The position numbers were made by a program, and so were the translations under genes. A stretch of 25,983 nt of DNA. It comes from Chloroflexota bacterium. Lineage in GTDB: Bacteria > Chloroflexota > Limnocylindria > Limnocylindrales > CSP1-4. The notes beneath the pieces are model-generated. The model saw nothing but the letters and a program-made list of their open reading frames with translations, was not told where the DNA came from and ran no database searches. The stretch lies in contig VGPE01000008.1 in the NCBI GenBank assembly GCA_016875645.1, forward strand, positions 1 to 25,983, read 5' to 3'. Shown one piece after another: positions 1 to 7,078 of the stretch (positions are counted from its first letter, which is position 1; every line of letters begins with the position of its first letter).

Positions 1-110
1 CGCGACGCGAGATCCTCATCCGTATTCACCTCGACTGCTGGATCTCCGGGCACGAGAACGCGAGCAACGAGGCCGTCGGGATGCGGAATCGGCACCCGAG
101 ACTCGCCTGA
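1..110 (+). CDS. 3' end of an unrecognised gene (partial)
   Basis: Reading from base 3 gives 35 codons to a TGA at 108-110. Third positions are almost all G or C, as in the confirmed genes here, so I take this as the C-terminal end of a gene entering from the left edge. The peptide is rich in Arg, His and Asn and ends RHPRLA. I do not recognise the family. The start and most of the protein lie outside the window. Confidence 0.35.
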   Translation, partial: RREILIRIHLDCWISGHENASNEAVGMRNRHPRLA

Positions 111-329
111 CGCGACACCAGTATCTCCATGACCCCGGTACTGGTCCAGTACCTTTGGAGGCCACGGAAGCCTCGTTACCGTATCAGCGCGCACCACACC
201 ACCCATCCAACGCGACTTTGTGGTGTGGCCGCGCACCATCGGTCCCATGACCATCGGGGCAACACGTGCGTCCCGGTCTCAGGCTCGCCGCCTCGCTCGA
301 CGGCACACCTCGCAGAGGCTCGCGGCCCC
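111..329. other. intergenic region with a palindrome and a hairpin
   Basis: No convincing gene is visible between the + strand fragment ending at 110 and the leftward amidohydrolase ending at 330. The region holds a perfect odd-centred palindrome at 137-153 and a hairpin at 187-234. The hairpin has a 9-bp stem (194-202 with 220-228), a 17-nt loop, and a further 4 bp outside (187-190 with 231-234). It lies about 100 bases past the amidohydrolase stop and could be a weak terminator, but it has no T run. Confidence 0.4.
137..153. promoter_or_regulatory. perfect palindrome GGTACTGG-T-CCAGTACC
   Basis: GGTACTGG and CCAGTACC are exact reverse complements around a single T. The 9-mer GTACTGGTC inside it recurs as its complement in another inverted repeat at 3561-3582. 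The size and symmetry fit a dimeric transcription-factor operator. No regulator gene adjoins it, so the function is inferred. Confidence 0.3.
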
Positions 330-1556
330 TCAGGCCAGCGGCCAGTCCGGCCGGACGAGGTGCCGACCACCGACGAACCGGCCGCCGCGAACGACGTGCC
401 GCACGTGCCGCAACGCCTGCAGGTCGAGCAGCGGATCGCCCTCGACCACAAGGAGGTCGGCGCGGCGCCCGGTGGCGATCGTGCCGATCTCGGCGTCCAG
501 TCGCAGCAGCCGCGCCGAGTTGAGCGTCGCGGCGGCGATCGCCTCCAGTGCTGAAAGTCCGTACCGCCCGAGCAGCTCCACCTCGTGCGAGACGACGCCG
601 TGCGCCACGAACGAGCTGCCCGCGTCGGTGCCCGTCGCCATGCGCACGCCCGCCCGCACGGCCCGTGGGAAGTTCTCGCGGTGCGCGGGCACGGTGATGG
701 CCGCCTTCTCGCGGACGTAGTCCGGGATGGACGGATCGGTGTCGGCGTGCGGGCCGAAGAGATGCGTCGCGGCGAGCGTCGGTACGAACGTGGTGCCGTG
801 CTCGGCCATCGCGGCGGCACTCGCGTCGTCGAGCAGGACCCCGTGCTCGATGCTGTCGACGCCTGCCCGGACCGCGTTCGTGATCCCGACCGGGTTCGAA
901 GCGTGGCTCCCGACGGTGCGGCCGGCCGCGTGGGCAACGTGGATTCCGGCGCTCAGTTCGTCTTCGGTGTACTGCGCGGCGAGCAGGTCGGAGCCTGGGG
1001 TGTGCACGCCGCCGGTCGCGACGATCTTGATGGCGTCGGCGCCGGCCGCGATGCGGCCCTCGACCGCGGCACGCATGGCCGCCGCATCGTCGGCGTGGGC
1101 GCCGATCCGGTTGCCGTGGCCGTTGGAGGTCGTGACCACCAGCCCCGCCGCGAGGACGCGCGGACCCGCGATCACGCCGCTTGCGATCGCATCCCGGAGG
1201 GGGAATACGACCTCGTCCTAGCCGCCCAGGTCGCGCACCGTCGTGACGCCGGCCGCCAGGTGAAGCTGGGCAAGGCCCGTTGCGAGCAGGATCCAGTCGG
1301 CCAGGCTGCGGTCGTCGAGCTCATGGGGTGCGCCCGGCGCACCGGTCATCACCAGATGCACGTGGCAGTCGATGAGGCCCGGCAGCAGGGTGGCGCCGAT
1401 GAGGTCGACACGTTCGGTGACGTCTGGGTGGGCATCGAACGCACCGGGGTGGTCGACGCCCGCGATGAGATCGCCTTCGAGGAGGACATCGGCGCGGCGC
1501 GGGGAGACTGCGGGATCGCCGTGGATGACGGTCGCGCCCGTCAGCAGGATGCTCAC
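330..1556 (-). pseudogene. metal-dependent amidohydrolase interrupted by one in-frame TAG
   Basis: An imidazolonepropionase-like amidohydrolase of about 408 codons, normal for the family. Codons 1-112 run to GLIDCHVHL (metal ligands H65, H67) and end TTVRDLGG. A TAG at 1218-1220 is codon 113. The same frame then continues without a shift as DEVVFPLRDAIASG to the end. It keeps the family's Lys (GADAIKIV), the SHASNPVG and SIEHG histidines and the TGTDAGS aspartate. Such enzymes hydrolyse cyclic amides or dipeptides; the substrate here is unknown. The GTG start overlaps the channel gene's TGA by 4 bases (GTGA), implying translational coupling. A Tyr or other codon changed to TAG by one substitution explains the break. 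TAG is a normal stop for at least four other genes here, so genome-wide recoding is unlikely. It may be a nonsense mutation or a sequence error. Confidence 0.8.
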
Positions 1557-2740
1557 GACCCCTCGCCCGCGAGTGCGGCGGCGCCGGTCGCCTCTCCCGC
1601 TGGCTGGCCGGAGACGGACGATCCGTCGGCTGCAAGATTCGGCGTCCGGCCGCCATCGGCGGCTCGCAGTTCGGCTGGCACCAGGCGGCCGAGACGCTCC
1701 GCGACCACCATCAGGTCATCGTTCGCGCGCAGGGCCATGCCCGAGGCGTCAGCGAACAGGACCCGCTCGCCCCGGCGCACTGCGAGAAGAGTCGCCTGGT
1801 GCTGCTGGCGAAGGCGATACGCGGCCTCGTCGAAATCGAGGCCGACCATGTCCGGGGGGAGGCTCACTCGGTGCAGCTCGCTGCCGCCGGCAGAGACGAG
1901 GTCGGCGATCAGGTCGGTCAGTCCCGGGTAGAGCGCCGATCGAGCCAGGAGGCGCGACGCGATGGCAGACGTGATCAGGACCTCGTCGGCACCTGCACGG
2001 CGCACGTGACCGGCATGCTTGGGGTCGTTCACCTCGACCACGATCCGGACCTTCGGCGAGAGTGAGCGGATGGTGAGCGCCGTCAGGATCGATCGCATGT
2101 CGGCGTCGGGGGTGTCGGAGATGGGGAATAGCAGGGCGGCCGCGGCCTCCCGGACGCCCGCGCGCTCAAGGTCCGGCGGTTCGGTGGAGTCGCCCCGCAC
2201 GAAATACACCCCCTCGGGCGCCGGGTTCTTCTCCGAGTTGGTGATCAGGGTGATCCGGAGCTGCCGGTTGTCGCGCTGCAATTCGCCGATCAGGTCGCGC
2301 GCCGTGGCGTTCCAGCCGCACACCACCACGTGGTCCCGGAACCCGGACGTACCCATGCCGCGCCCCTCCTGGATCAGCGAGTTGACGACTGCGCCCACGA
2401 TCGAAGCAGTGACCGTGGCGACGACGAGGACCCCGAACAACGCCATCACCCAGTACACCGCCCAGCCGCCGATGGTGGTGACGTAGGTCGTCGGTGCGCG
2501 ACCGATGATCGCCAGCAGCGCCCAGTTGAAGGACGAGGCGATCGAGTCGAGCGTGTACGCCTGCTCGAAGATGGTGACCAGCAGCGTCGCCAGGAGCACC
2601 ATCAACACGATGAGCAACAGGCCGGCAGCGACCGTGCGCCGATCGACCGCCCCAGCGACATGCCTTGCGTACCAGGCAAATCGCCGAATGAATGGCGTCA
2701 GGAACAGCGCGCTGCCGGTCATGGCGCCAGATTGTGGCAT
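1553..2740 (-). CDS. RCK-domain ion channel with non-canonical pore
   Basis: A 395-residue two-TM channel-like protein. TM1 is about residues 36-58, a pore-loop region 66-92, and TM2 about 93-119. An RCK_N/TrkA-N Rossmann domain follows from about 135 (HVVVCGWNATARDL), then an RCK_C domain at about 287-352 and a low-complexity Ala/Gly tail. Such proteins gate K+ or other cation flow in response to ligands bound by the RCK ring. The usual K+ filter TVGYG is absent: the matching stretch reads AIIGRAPTTYVTTIGGW, about two residues shorter than usual. Conductance and ion choice are therefore open. Starts are possible at 2740 or at the ATG ending at 2722; neither has a clear Shine-Dalgarno, and a CACAAT hexamer lies 8 bases before the second. 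The gene overlaps the downstream amidohydrolase by 4 bases. Confidence 0.8.
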   Translation of the reverse strand: MPQSGAMTGSALFLTPFIRRFAWYARHVAGAVDRRTVAAGLLLIVLMVLLATLLVTIFEQAYTLDSIASSFNWALLAIIGRAPTTYVTTIGGWAVYWVMALFGVLVVATVTASIVGAVVNSLIQEGRGMGTSGFRDHVVVCGWNATARDLIGELQRDNRQLRITLITNSEKNPAPEGVYFVRGDSTEPPDLERAGVREAAAALLFPISDTPDADMRSILTALTIRSLSPKVRIVVEVNDPKHAGHVRRAGADEVLITSAIASRLLARSALYPGLTDLIADLVSAGGSELHRVSLPPDMVGLDFDEAAYRLRQQHQATLLAVRRGERVLFADASGMALRANDDLMVVAERLGRLVPAELRAADGGRTPNLAADGSSVSGQPAGEATGAAALAGEGS

Positions 2741-2845
2741 CGCCGTCGGCGTCCGGCCACAGGGCGTGCGCAGGGTGACACCACCGGGCCGACCCTCACG
2801 GGGGCCGCGGCGCCGGAGCGCCTGGCCGCGGAGTCGGAGCTGCTG

Positions 2846-3307
2846 CTAGGCGGTCGGCCCGGACTGGCCGGCGGAGTCGCGAGGGTCAGTGCGGCCGTCG
2901 GTCGTGCCCGGACGTTCGTCGCCGCTCATGCTCTCGCGCGCGGCCTCGGCCTGGCGGCGCATGTCCTCGGCGAAGGTGCGCGATCGTTCGGCGACGCGCG
3001 CCGCCACTTCCTGGGTCTTTTCAGCCGCGCGATGCGCCAGGGGACCGGCGCGCTCAGCAGCGATGGCAGCCAGCTCCGCTGCCTTGGCGCCGATCTCGCG
3101 CACGACCGGGGCCGACTGCGTGGTGAGGGTATCGATCATCGCCTGCAGCTGACTGAGGATCTGCTGCGCCGTGACGGATGCGCCGGGGGCCGCGCCCATC
3201 TGCTCGCCCCCGGTCGATTCGGCATCGCCACCCATGGCGTGGGCCCCGCCGCCACCAGCCCATGCCCTGCCTTCATCGGGTTCGTGGCGATCGTTCCCGT
3301 TTGTCAT
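2846..3307 (-). CDS. small Ala-rich helical protein
   Basis: A protein of about 153 residues. The first ~45 are Gly-rich and disordered. Residues ~45-125 form one long predicted amphipathic helix rich in Ala, Glu and Arg (AQQILSQLQAMIDTL, then repeated AAEL/AAER/RAAEKTQEVAARVAERS patterns). The tail is polar. It resembles apolipoprotein-, phasin- or LEA-like coiled proteins, which coat lipid or granule surfaces or act as stress proteins, but no family is certain. I choose the second ATG (ends at 3307) because AGGAG stands 6 bases before it and directly abuts the first ATG. A TACGCT -10-like hexamer lies about 25 bases upstream. The channel gene follows 105 bases downstream. Confidence 0.65.
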   Translation of the reverse strand: MTNGNDRHEPDEGRAWAGGGGAHAMGGDAESTGGEQMGAAPGASVTAQQILSQLQAMIDTLTTQSAPVVREIGAKAAELAAIAAERAGPLAHRAAEKTQEVAARVAERSRTFAEDMRRQAEAARESMSGDERPGTTDGRTDPRDSAGQSGPTA

Positions 3308-3418
3308 CGTCATCTCCTGCTTGGTGGCCGGAGCGTACAGCGCTCGCGGTCGGCGCCTGCCGAGACCCGAAGCGCAGGCGTCAGCGTTCTTCAGCGGTCC
3401 TCCGTGTCCCCGGACGCA

Positions 3419-3449
3419 GAGAAACCCCGACGGGCGGTCGGGGTTTCTC
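3419..3449. terminator. perfect 13-bp hairpin, bidirectional-terminator-like
   Basis: GAGAAACCCCGAC (3419-3431) pairs perfectly with GTCGGGGTTTCTC (3437-3449) around a GGGCG loop. The A and T tracts inside the outer stem give the look of a bidirectional intrinsic terminator, although no free T run follows on either strand. Its position between divergent genes is unusual. Confidence 0.45.
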
Positions 3450-3560
3450 CTGGCGCGAGGCGGCGTGCCCGGGCGCCGAGCTTCGGGCCTGCGACCCGCG
3501 GGGCCGACCCGTGTTCGGCCGGGCGACCTCCTCCTTCGTCCGGACGAACCACGAGGTACC

Positions 3561-3582
3561 GACCAGTACGGAAGTACCGGTC
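3561..3582. promoter_or_regulatory. inverted repeat GACCAGTAC-N4-GTACCGGTC
   Basis: Arms 3561-3569 and 3574-3582 are complementary at 8 of 9 positions around GGAA. The left arm is the complement of a 9-mer within the palindrome at 137-153. A KpnI-like GGTACC directly precedes it. It lies about 125 bases upstream of the hydrolase start and may be an operator; no direct proof. Confidence 0.3.
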
Positions 3583-3693
3583 AGCCCCGGGACCAAGAGG
3601 CTAGCCAACTCGCAGGTGGTTGTCGATCCTGCAATTACGCGATTCGTTGCTCAACCGCACCGCGCGGGCCGGCCGCAGCTGCCGTGCGCTGGC

Positions 3694-3699
3694 TATCCT
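3694..3699 (+). promoter_or_regulatory. -10 element TATCCT, leaderless start
   Basis: TATCCT ends exactly six bases before the ATG at 3706, so transcription should begin at or next to the start codon. There is no Shine-Dalgarno. The same spacing recurs at 14052-14057 and 19758-19763. Confidence 0.5.
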
Positions 3700-3705
3700 C
3701 GCCCT

Positions 3706-4692
3706 ATGACAGCACCCGACATCCGGACCGACGAGCGCCTCGAGGTGGTGACGGTCCGCGGGCCGATCGCTCCGGCCGAGCTTGGAGTCACCCTCAGCCA
3801 CGATCACGTCCTGATGGACGGCTGGGACATCTTCAAGTCCTACGCGGTGATTCTCGACGACGAGGAGACCGCGGTGAGCGAGCTCGTGCGGTACCGGGTG
3901 GCTGGCGGCGGCGCGATCTGCGACCCGACCAACGGCGGCCTCAAGCGCAACCCCGAAGCGCTGCGCCGAGTGAGTGAGGAAAGCGGCGTCCACATCGTGA
4001 TGGGCGCCGGCTGGTACCGCGAGCGCGTCTACCCGCCGGAGATCTCGACCACCTCCACCAATGACCTTGCAGACCTCTTGGTGCGCGAACTGACCGAGGG
4101 AGTGGGCCAATCCGGGATCCGACCCGGGTTCATCGGCGAGATCGGCACCGAGCGCGGCGTGATCACGCCGGCCGAGGAGCGCGTGTTCCGCGCGTCGGCC
4201 AGGGCAAGTCGCCGCACGGGCTGTCCCATCCTGACCCACACGACCCACTCGGGAGAGCTGGCTCTCGAGCAGATCGCCCTGCTGGGCGAAGAAGGCATCC
4301 CATCGGAGCGGGTCATCATCAGCCATCTCGGCGATCGCCGAGAGCGGCGCGGCCTGCTGGCGATCGCGGCGAGCGGAGCCTGGCTCAGCGTCGACAACCT
4401 CGCCTTCATCACGGGCTACTCGCCGCTCGAGGTCCGGGCCGACAACGTGGTCATGCTCTGGCGCGAGGGATACGGCGAGCGCATCCTGCTCGGCAACGAC
4501 ATCTGTGAGGTGGACGCACTCGCGATCAACGGAGGAGTCGGCTACGGCCACGTGATCAACCACTTCTGGCCGCTGCTGCGTGAGCGCGGGGTGACCGAGG
4601 AGCAGTTCCACATCATGACCGTGGCCAATCCGGCGCGTGCCTACGCCTATCCTGCCGAGGCAGCCGTACGGCGGCGCCGAAGCGGCGCGTAG
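3706..4692 (+). CDS. phosphotriesterase-family metal hydrolase (PHP-like)
   Basis: 328 residues, typical of the family. The N-terminal GVTLSHDHVL supplies the HxH metal pair (H32, H34). GFIGEIGTERG follows, then ILTHTTHSGE, VIISHLGD and LLGNDIC, which bring the remaining histidines and the aspartate. The bridging metal ligand is Glu (GEIG) rather than the carbamylated Lys of true phosphotriesterases, as in the E. coli phosphotriesterase homology protein. The C-terminal NGGVGYGHVI also matches that group. It is probably a lactonase or amidase-like hydrolase; the substrate is unknown. It seems leaderless, with TATCCT six bases before the ATG. It heads a tightly spaced operon: the molybdoenzyme gene starts 13 bases after its TAG. 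Confidence 0.85.
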   Translation: MTAPDIRTDERLEVVTVRGPIAPAELGVTLSHDHVLMDGWDIFKSYAVILDDEETAVSELVRYRVAGGGAICDPTNGGLKRNPEALRRVSEESGVHIVMGAGWYRERVYPPEISTTSTNDLADLLVRELTEGVGQSGIRPGFIGEIGTERGVITPAEERVFRASARASRRTGCPILTHTTHSGELALEQIALLGEEGIPSERVIISHLGDRRERRGLLAIAASGAWLSVDNLAFITGYSPLEVRADNVVMLWREGYGERILLGNDICEVDALAINGGVGYGHVINHFWPLLRERGVTEEQFHIMTVANPARAYAYPAEAAVRRRRSGA

Positions 4693-4705
4693 GAGAGGAG
4701 GGGCT

Positions 4706-5325
4706 ATGAACGGCTTCGTCTCACGCGGCTTCGTCGGCCGGCGGACACGCACCGCGAACGCGGTCGCCGAGCGCGTGCCGCCAGGCCAGCACCTCGTCGC
4801 CGACTTCCCGGTGCTCTCCGCCGGCCCCACGCCGATCATCCCGCTCGAGCCTGGTCATTCGAGTTGACGGGCCTGGTACGAAGTCCCACGCGCTGGACCT
4901 GGGCCGAGTTTCGCGGGCTGCCCGCCCGAGATTTCACCGCCGACATCCACTGTGTGACTCGCTGGTCCAAGCTTGACACCCGCTGGCGCGGCGTCAGCGT
5001 TGACACGCTGCTCGAGGGCGTGGAGCTCCTGCCAGAAGCTCGGTTCGCGATTGCGTTCGCGGATCCTGACTACACCACCAACCTGCCGCTGCCCGACCTC
5101 CTCAATGGCCAGGCCTTCGTCGCTCTCGAGTACGACGGGGCACCGCTGGCCCCTGAGCATGGCGGCCCGGCCCGCCTCGTCGTGCCGAACCGCTACTTCT
5201 GGAAGAGCGCGAAATGGGTACGCGGAATCACGTTCGCCGCCGACGACGCGCCCGGCTTCTGGGAATCGCTGGGGTACCACAACCACGGTGACCCGTTTCG
5301 CGAGGAGCGGTACTCGGGTGACTGA
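4706..5325 (+). pseudogene. sulfite-oxidase-like molybdopterin oxidoreductase, one-base frameshift
   Basis: A small (about 206-residue) sulfite-oxidase-like/YedY-type molybdoenzyme. The ATG at 4706 follows AGGAG at 5 bases. The first frame gives MNGFVSRGF to GPTPIIPLEP and then stops at 4867. The rest of the domain, WSFELTGLVRSPTRWTW onward, is in the frame one base back and runs to 5325. One base appears to be missing at about 4848-4852, where CTCGAGCCTGG should read Leu-Glu-x-Trp. The downstream part is complete: DIHCVTRWSKLD carries the Cys that would ligate molybdenum, and VPNRYFWKSAKWV is intact. The family transfers oxygen or reduces S/N-oxides using Mo-molybdopterin. The next gene overlaps it by 8 bases and probably supplies electrons. 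The lesion may be a sequence error or a true mutation. Confidence 0.85.
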
Positions 5326-6082
5326 CGCCCCGAGCCCGGTGGCGCGTCGGGGGCCGGTGCCGTGGCAGGTGGCGACGGTGACTGCGATCCGGCCCGAGAC
5401 CCCGACGGTCACATCGTTCACGCTTCGCCCGGCCGAGTGGCGGCCGCACGTCGCGGGCCAGCACTACGACGTGCGACTCACTGCCGAGGATGGCTACCAG
5501 GCGGAGCGCAGCTATTCGATCGCGTCGGCGCCGGAAGAGGCCGGCCAGATCGACCTGACGATCGAACTCGTGCCCGATGGCGAAGTGTCCGCCTACTTCC
5601 ATGAGGTCATCGTCCCGGGCGACCTGGTCGAGGTGCGGGGCCCGATCGGCGGCTACTTCTCCTGGCGGCCCGGCGAGCGGCCGCTGCTGCTGGCCGGCGG
5701 CGGCTCTGGCGTCGTGCCCCTCATGGCAATGCTGCGGGCACGCGCCGCAGCGGGCGCCCGCGGTCCGGCGCGGCTGCTCTACAGCGCCCGCGAACCCGAC
5801 GAGGTGATCTATCACGGTGAGCTGGCACGTTTCGCGGCCGCGAGGGACGGGTTCGAGGCGTTCTTCACCCTGACCCGGCGCCAGCCGCCGGGCTGGACCG
5901 GCTACGCGCGCCGGATCGATCGCGAGATGCTGGCGGAGGTTGCGCGACCGCTCGGCACCGAACCGGACGTGTACGTCTGCGGCCCGACGCGCCTCGTCGA
6001 GGTCGTCGCGGATGGCCTGGTGGCCGTGGGAGTGCCGGCCGCTCGCATCCGGACCGAGCGCTTCGGGCCGACGGGCACCTGA
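5318..6082 (+). CDS. FAD-binding ferredoxin-reductase-type oxidoreductase
   Basis: 254 residues from a GTG that overlaps the molybdoenzyme stop by 8 bases, with GAGGAG 10 bases upstream. An FAD-binding beta-barrel (about 15-115) contains the flavin motif RSYSIAS (65-70). The NAD(P) domain has AGGGSGVVPLMAML (126-139) and the C-terminal VCGPT (220-224). There is no [2Fe-2S] domain, so it is a bare flavoprotein reductase that probably moves electrons between NAD(P)H and the adjacent molybdoenzyme. This gene trio (sulfite-oxidase-like, reductase, DUF6510) recurs in high-GC Gram-positive genomes, to my recollection, which supports a common complex or pathway. The DUF6510 gene follows 19 bases later. 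Confidence 0.88.
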   Translation: MTDAPSPVARRGPVPWQVATVTAIRPETPTVTSFTLRPAEWRPHVAGQHYDVRLTAEDGYQAERSYSIASAPEEAGQIDLTIELVPDGEVSAYFHEVIVPGDLVEVRGPIGGYFSWRPGERPLLLAGGGSGVVPLMAMLRARAAAGARGPARLLYSAREPDEVIYHGELARFAAARDGFEAFFTLTRRQPPGWTGYARRIDREMLAEVARPLGTEPDVYVCGPTRLVEVVADGLVAVGVPAARIRTERFGPTGT

Positions 6083-6101
6083 GGCGGAGGAGGCGATCGC
6101 G

Positions 6102-6410
6102 ATGGAGCACGCGGATCCGGCCGAGGTGGAGCGGCCCGATGCCGACGACCTGGCCCTGGATGGGAACGCCGCGGCCGGCGAGCTCGAGTCGCTGTTCGGG
6201 CCGGGCGCGACGGTCAGCCTTGCCACCTGCGCGCATTGCGGTACCGAACAGGCCGTCGCGCGCCTCGGCACCTGGTCCCGGGGGCCGGGGCTCGTCCTGC
6301 GCTGCTGTGCCTGTGGCCGGGTCGCGATCCGACTTGTGCGCGCCCCGACGGTGCTGCACCTGGACCTCAACGGCGTCACTCGATTGCGCATTCCGAGCGG
6401 CGGGCGCTGA
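6102..6410 (+). CDS. DUF6510-type zinc-ribbon protein
   Basis: 102 residues with LALDGNAAAGELESLFG near the start, the usual opening of DUF6510 proteins. A zinc ribbon follows: Cys43-x2-Cys46, then Cys68/Cys69/Cys71 (RCCACGRV). The ATG at 6102 has a GGAGGAGG ribosome site about 8 bases upstream. It sits directly after the reductase and overlaps the RDD gene start (TGATG). Function is unknown; its constant company with the molybdoenzyme and reductase suggests an assembly or electron-transfer accessory role. Confidence 0.8.
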   Translation: MEHADPAEVERPDADDLALDGNAAAGELESLFGPGATVSLATCAHCGTEQAVARLGTWSRGPGLVLRCCACGRVAIRLVRAPTVLHLDLNGVTRLRIPSGGR

Positions 6411-6928
6411 TGGGTCCGACTCCGCCCGCGGGCGGCTGGACACCACCGCCGCCTTCCGCGCCGCCCCCGACCGGTCCGGCGCCGGGCCTTCTGTACGCAG
6501 GCTTCCTCGTTCGGACCGGCGCGTTCATCGTTGACGTGTGCCTGCTCTTGATTGCCATGTACGTGATCCTGGTGCCGCTCGGCGTGCCGCTTGCGCAGCT
6601 GGAGGAGATTGACACCTCGTTCGGCCGCTCCTGGCGGGTCGAGATCGACCCCACGGCCGGGACCGTCAATACGCTGCTCTCGCTCGCCTACTTCGTCGGC
6701 CTGTGGTCGTGGCGTGGCCAGACCGCAGGGATGGCGCTGTTCGGCCTGCGGCTGATGCGGGCCGAGGACGGCGGGCGCCTGGATCCGGTCAGTGCGGCCA
6801 TCCGCTACTTCATGCTGCTGATCTCGTTCGCGGTGCTCTTTCTCGGCGTGATTGCCGTCGGCCTGGATCGGCACAAACAGGGCTGGCACGACAAGCTCGT
6901 GCGCACGGTGGTGGTCCGCCCGGTCTGA
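6410..6928 (+). CDS. RDD-family membrane protein
   Basis: 172 residues. Residues 1-28 are Pro/Gly-rich and cytosolic. An RDD domain follows: TM1 at about 32-54 (GFLVRTGAFIVDVCLLLIAM, with the conserved Arg and Asp), TM2 at about 84-106 near QTAGMALFGLRLM, and TM3 at about 126-148 before the ending RHKQGWHDKLVRTVV typical of the family. RDD proteins are inner-membrane proteins, some linked to Na+/H+ exchange or solute transport. The ATG overlaps the DUF6510 stop by one base, so it closes the operon. Confidence in the family is high; its role here is unknown. Confidence 0.85.
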   Translation: MGPTPPAGGWTPPPPSAPPPTGPAPGLLYAGFLVRTGAFIVDVCLLLIAMYVILVPLGVPLAQLEEIDTSFGRSWRVEIDPTAGTVNTLLSLAYFVGLWSWRGQTAGMALFGLRLMRAEDGGRLDPVSAAIRYFMLLISFAVLFLGVIAVGLDRHKQGWHDKLVRTVVVRPV

Positions 6929-7027
6929 CAGCTTGTCGACACGGTCATGGGTGCCGGACCTCGCGGCGGGCAGCGGCGCCGCGCTGGCGCCTTCGACTCG
7001 TTGTTCGCCGTTCTCGGCCGCCCCGGA

Positions 7028-7041
7028 GGGACCTTCGGCTC
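7028..7041 (+). promoter_or_regulatory. DosR/DevR-box-like motif GGGACCTTCGGCTC
   Basis: It shares the 10-mer GGGACCTTCG with two sites upstream of the Flp pilin (8113-8128 and 8160-8175, opposite strand). The form resembles the DosR/DevR (NarL-family) box GGGACNNNNGNCCC. It ends two bases before a possible -10 (TAGAGT, 7044-7049) of the membrane gene at 7079, a plausible activator position. Assignment to a DosR-like factor is inference. Confidence 0.4.
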
Positions 7042-7078
7042 GCTAGAGTGGCCGCCACCGCAGGTGAGGAGAGGGCTG

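Larger units (their letters stand above)
3320..3705. other. 386-base divergent intergenic region with hairpin and palindrome
   Basis: It separates the leftward Ala-rich protein gene from the rightward phosphotriesterase-like gene. It contains a perfect 13-bp hairpin (3419-3449), an imperfect inverted repeat (3561-3582) and a -10 element just before the right-hand gene. Short open frames cross it, but none has convincing composition or a ribosome-binding site. A terminator-like hairpin between divergent genes suggests a short untranslated transcript may start or end here. Confidence 0.4.

Noticed and set aside
1218..1556. Amber codon reassignment in this genome
   Set aside because: TAG is the natural stop of the phosphotriesterase-like, 7079 membrane, Flp and 8255 genes, so genome-wide reassignment is not supported.
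3381..3608. 75-codon minus-strand open frame in the divergent intergenic region
   Set aside because: No ribosome site, no domain, and it runs through the hairpin; composition is not convincing.
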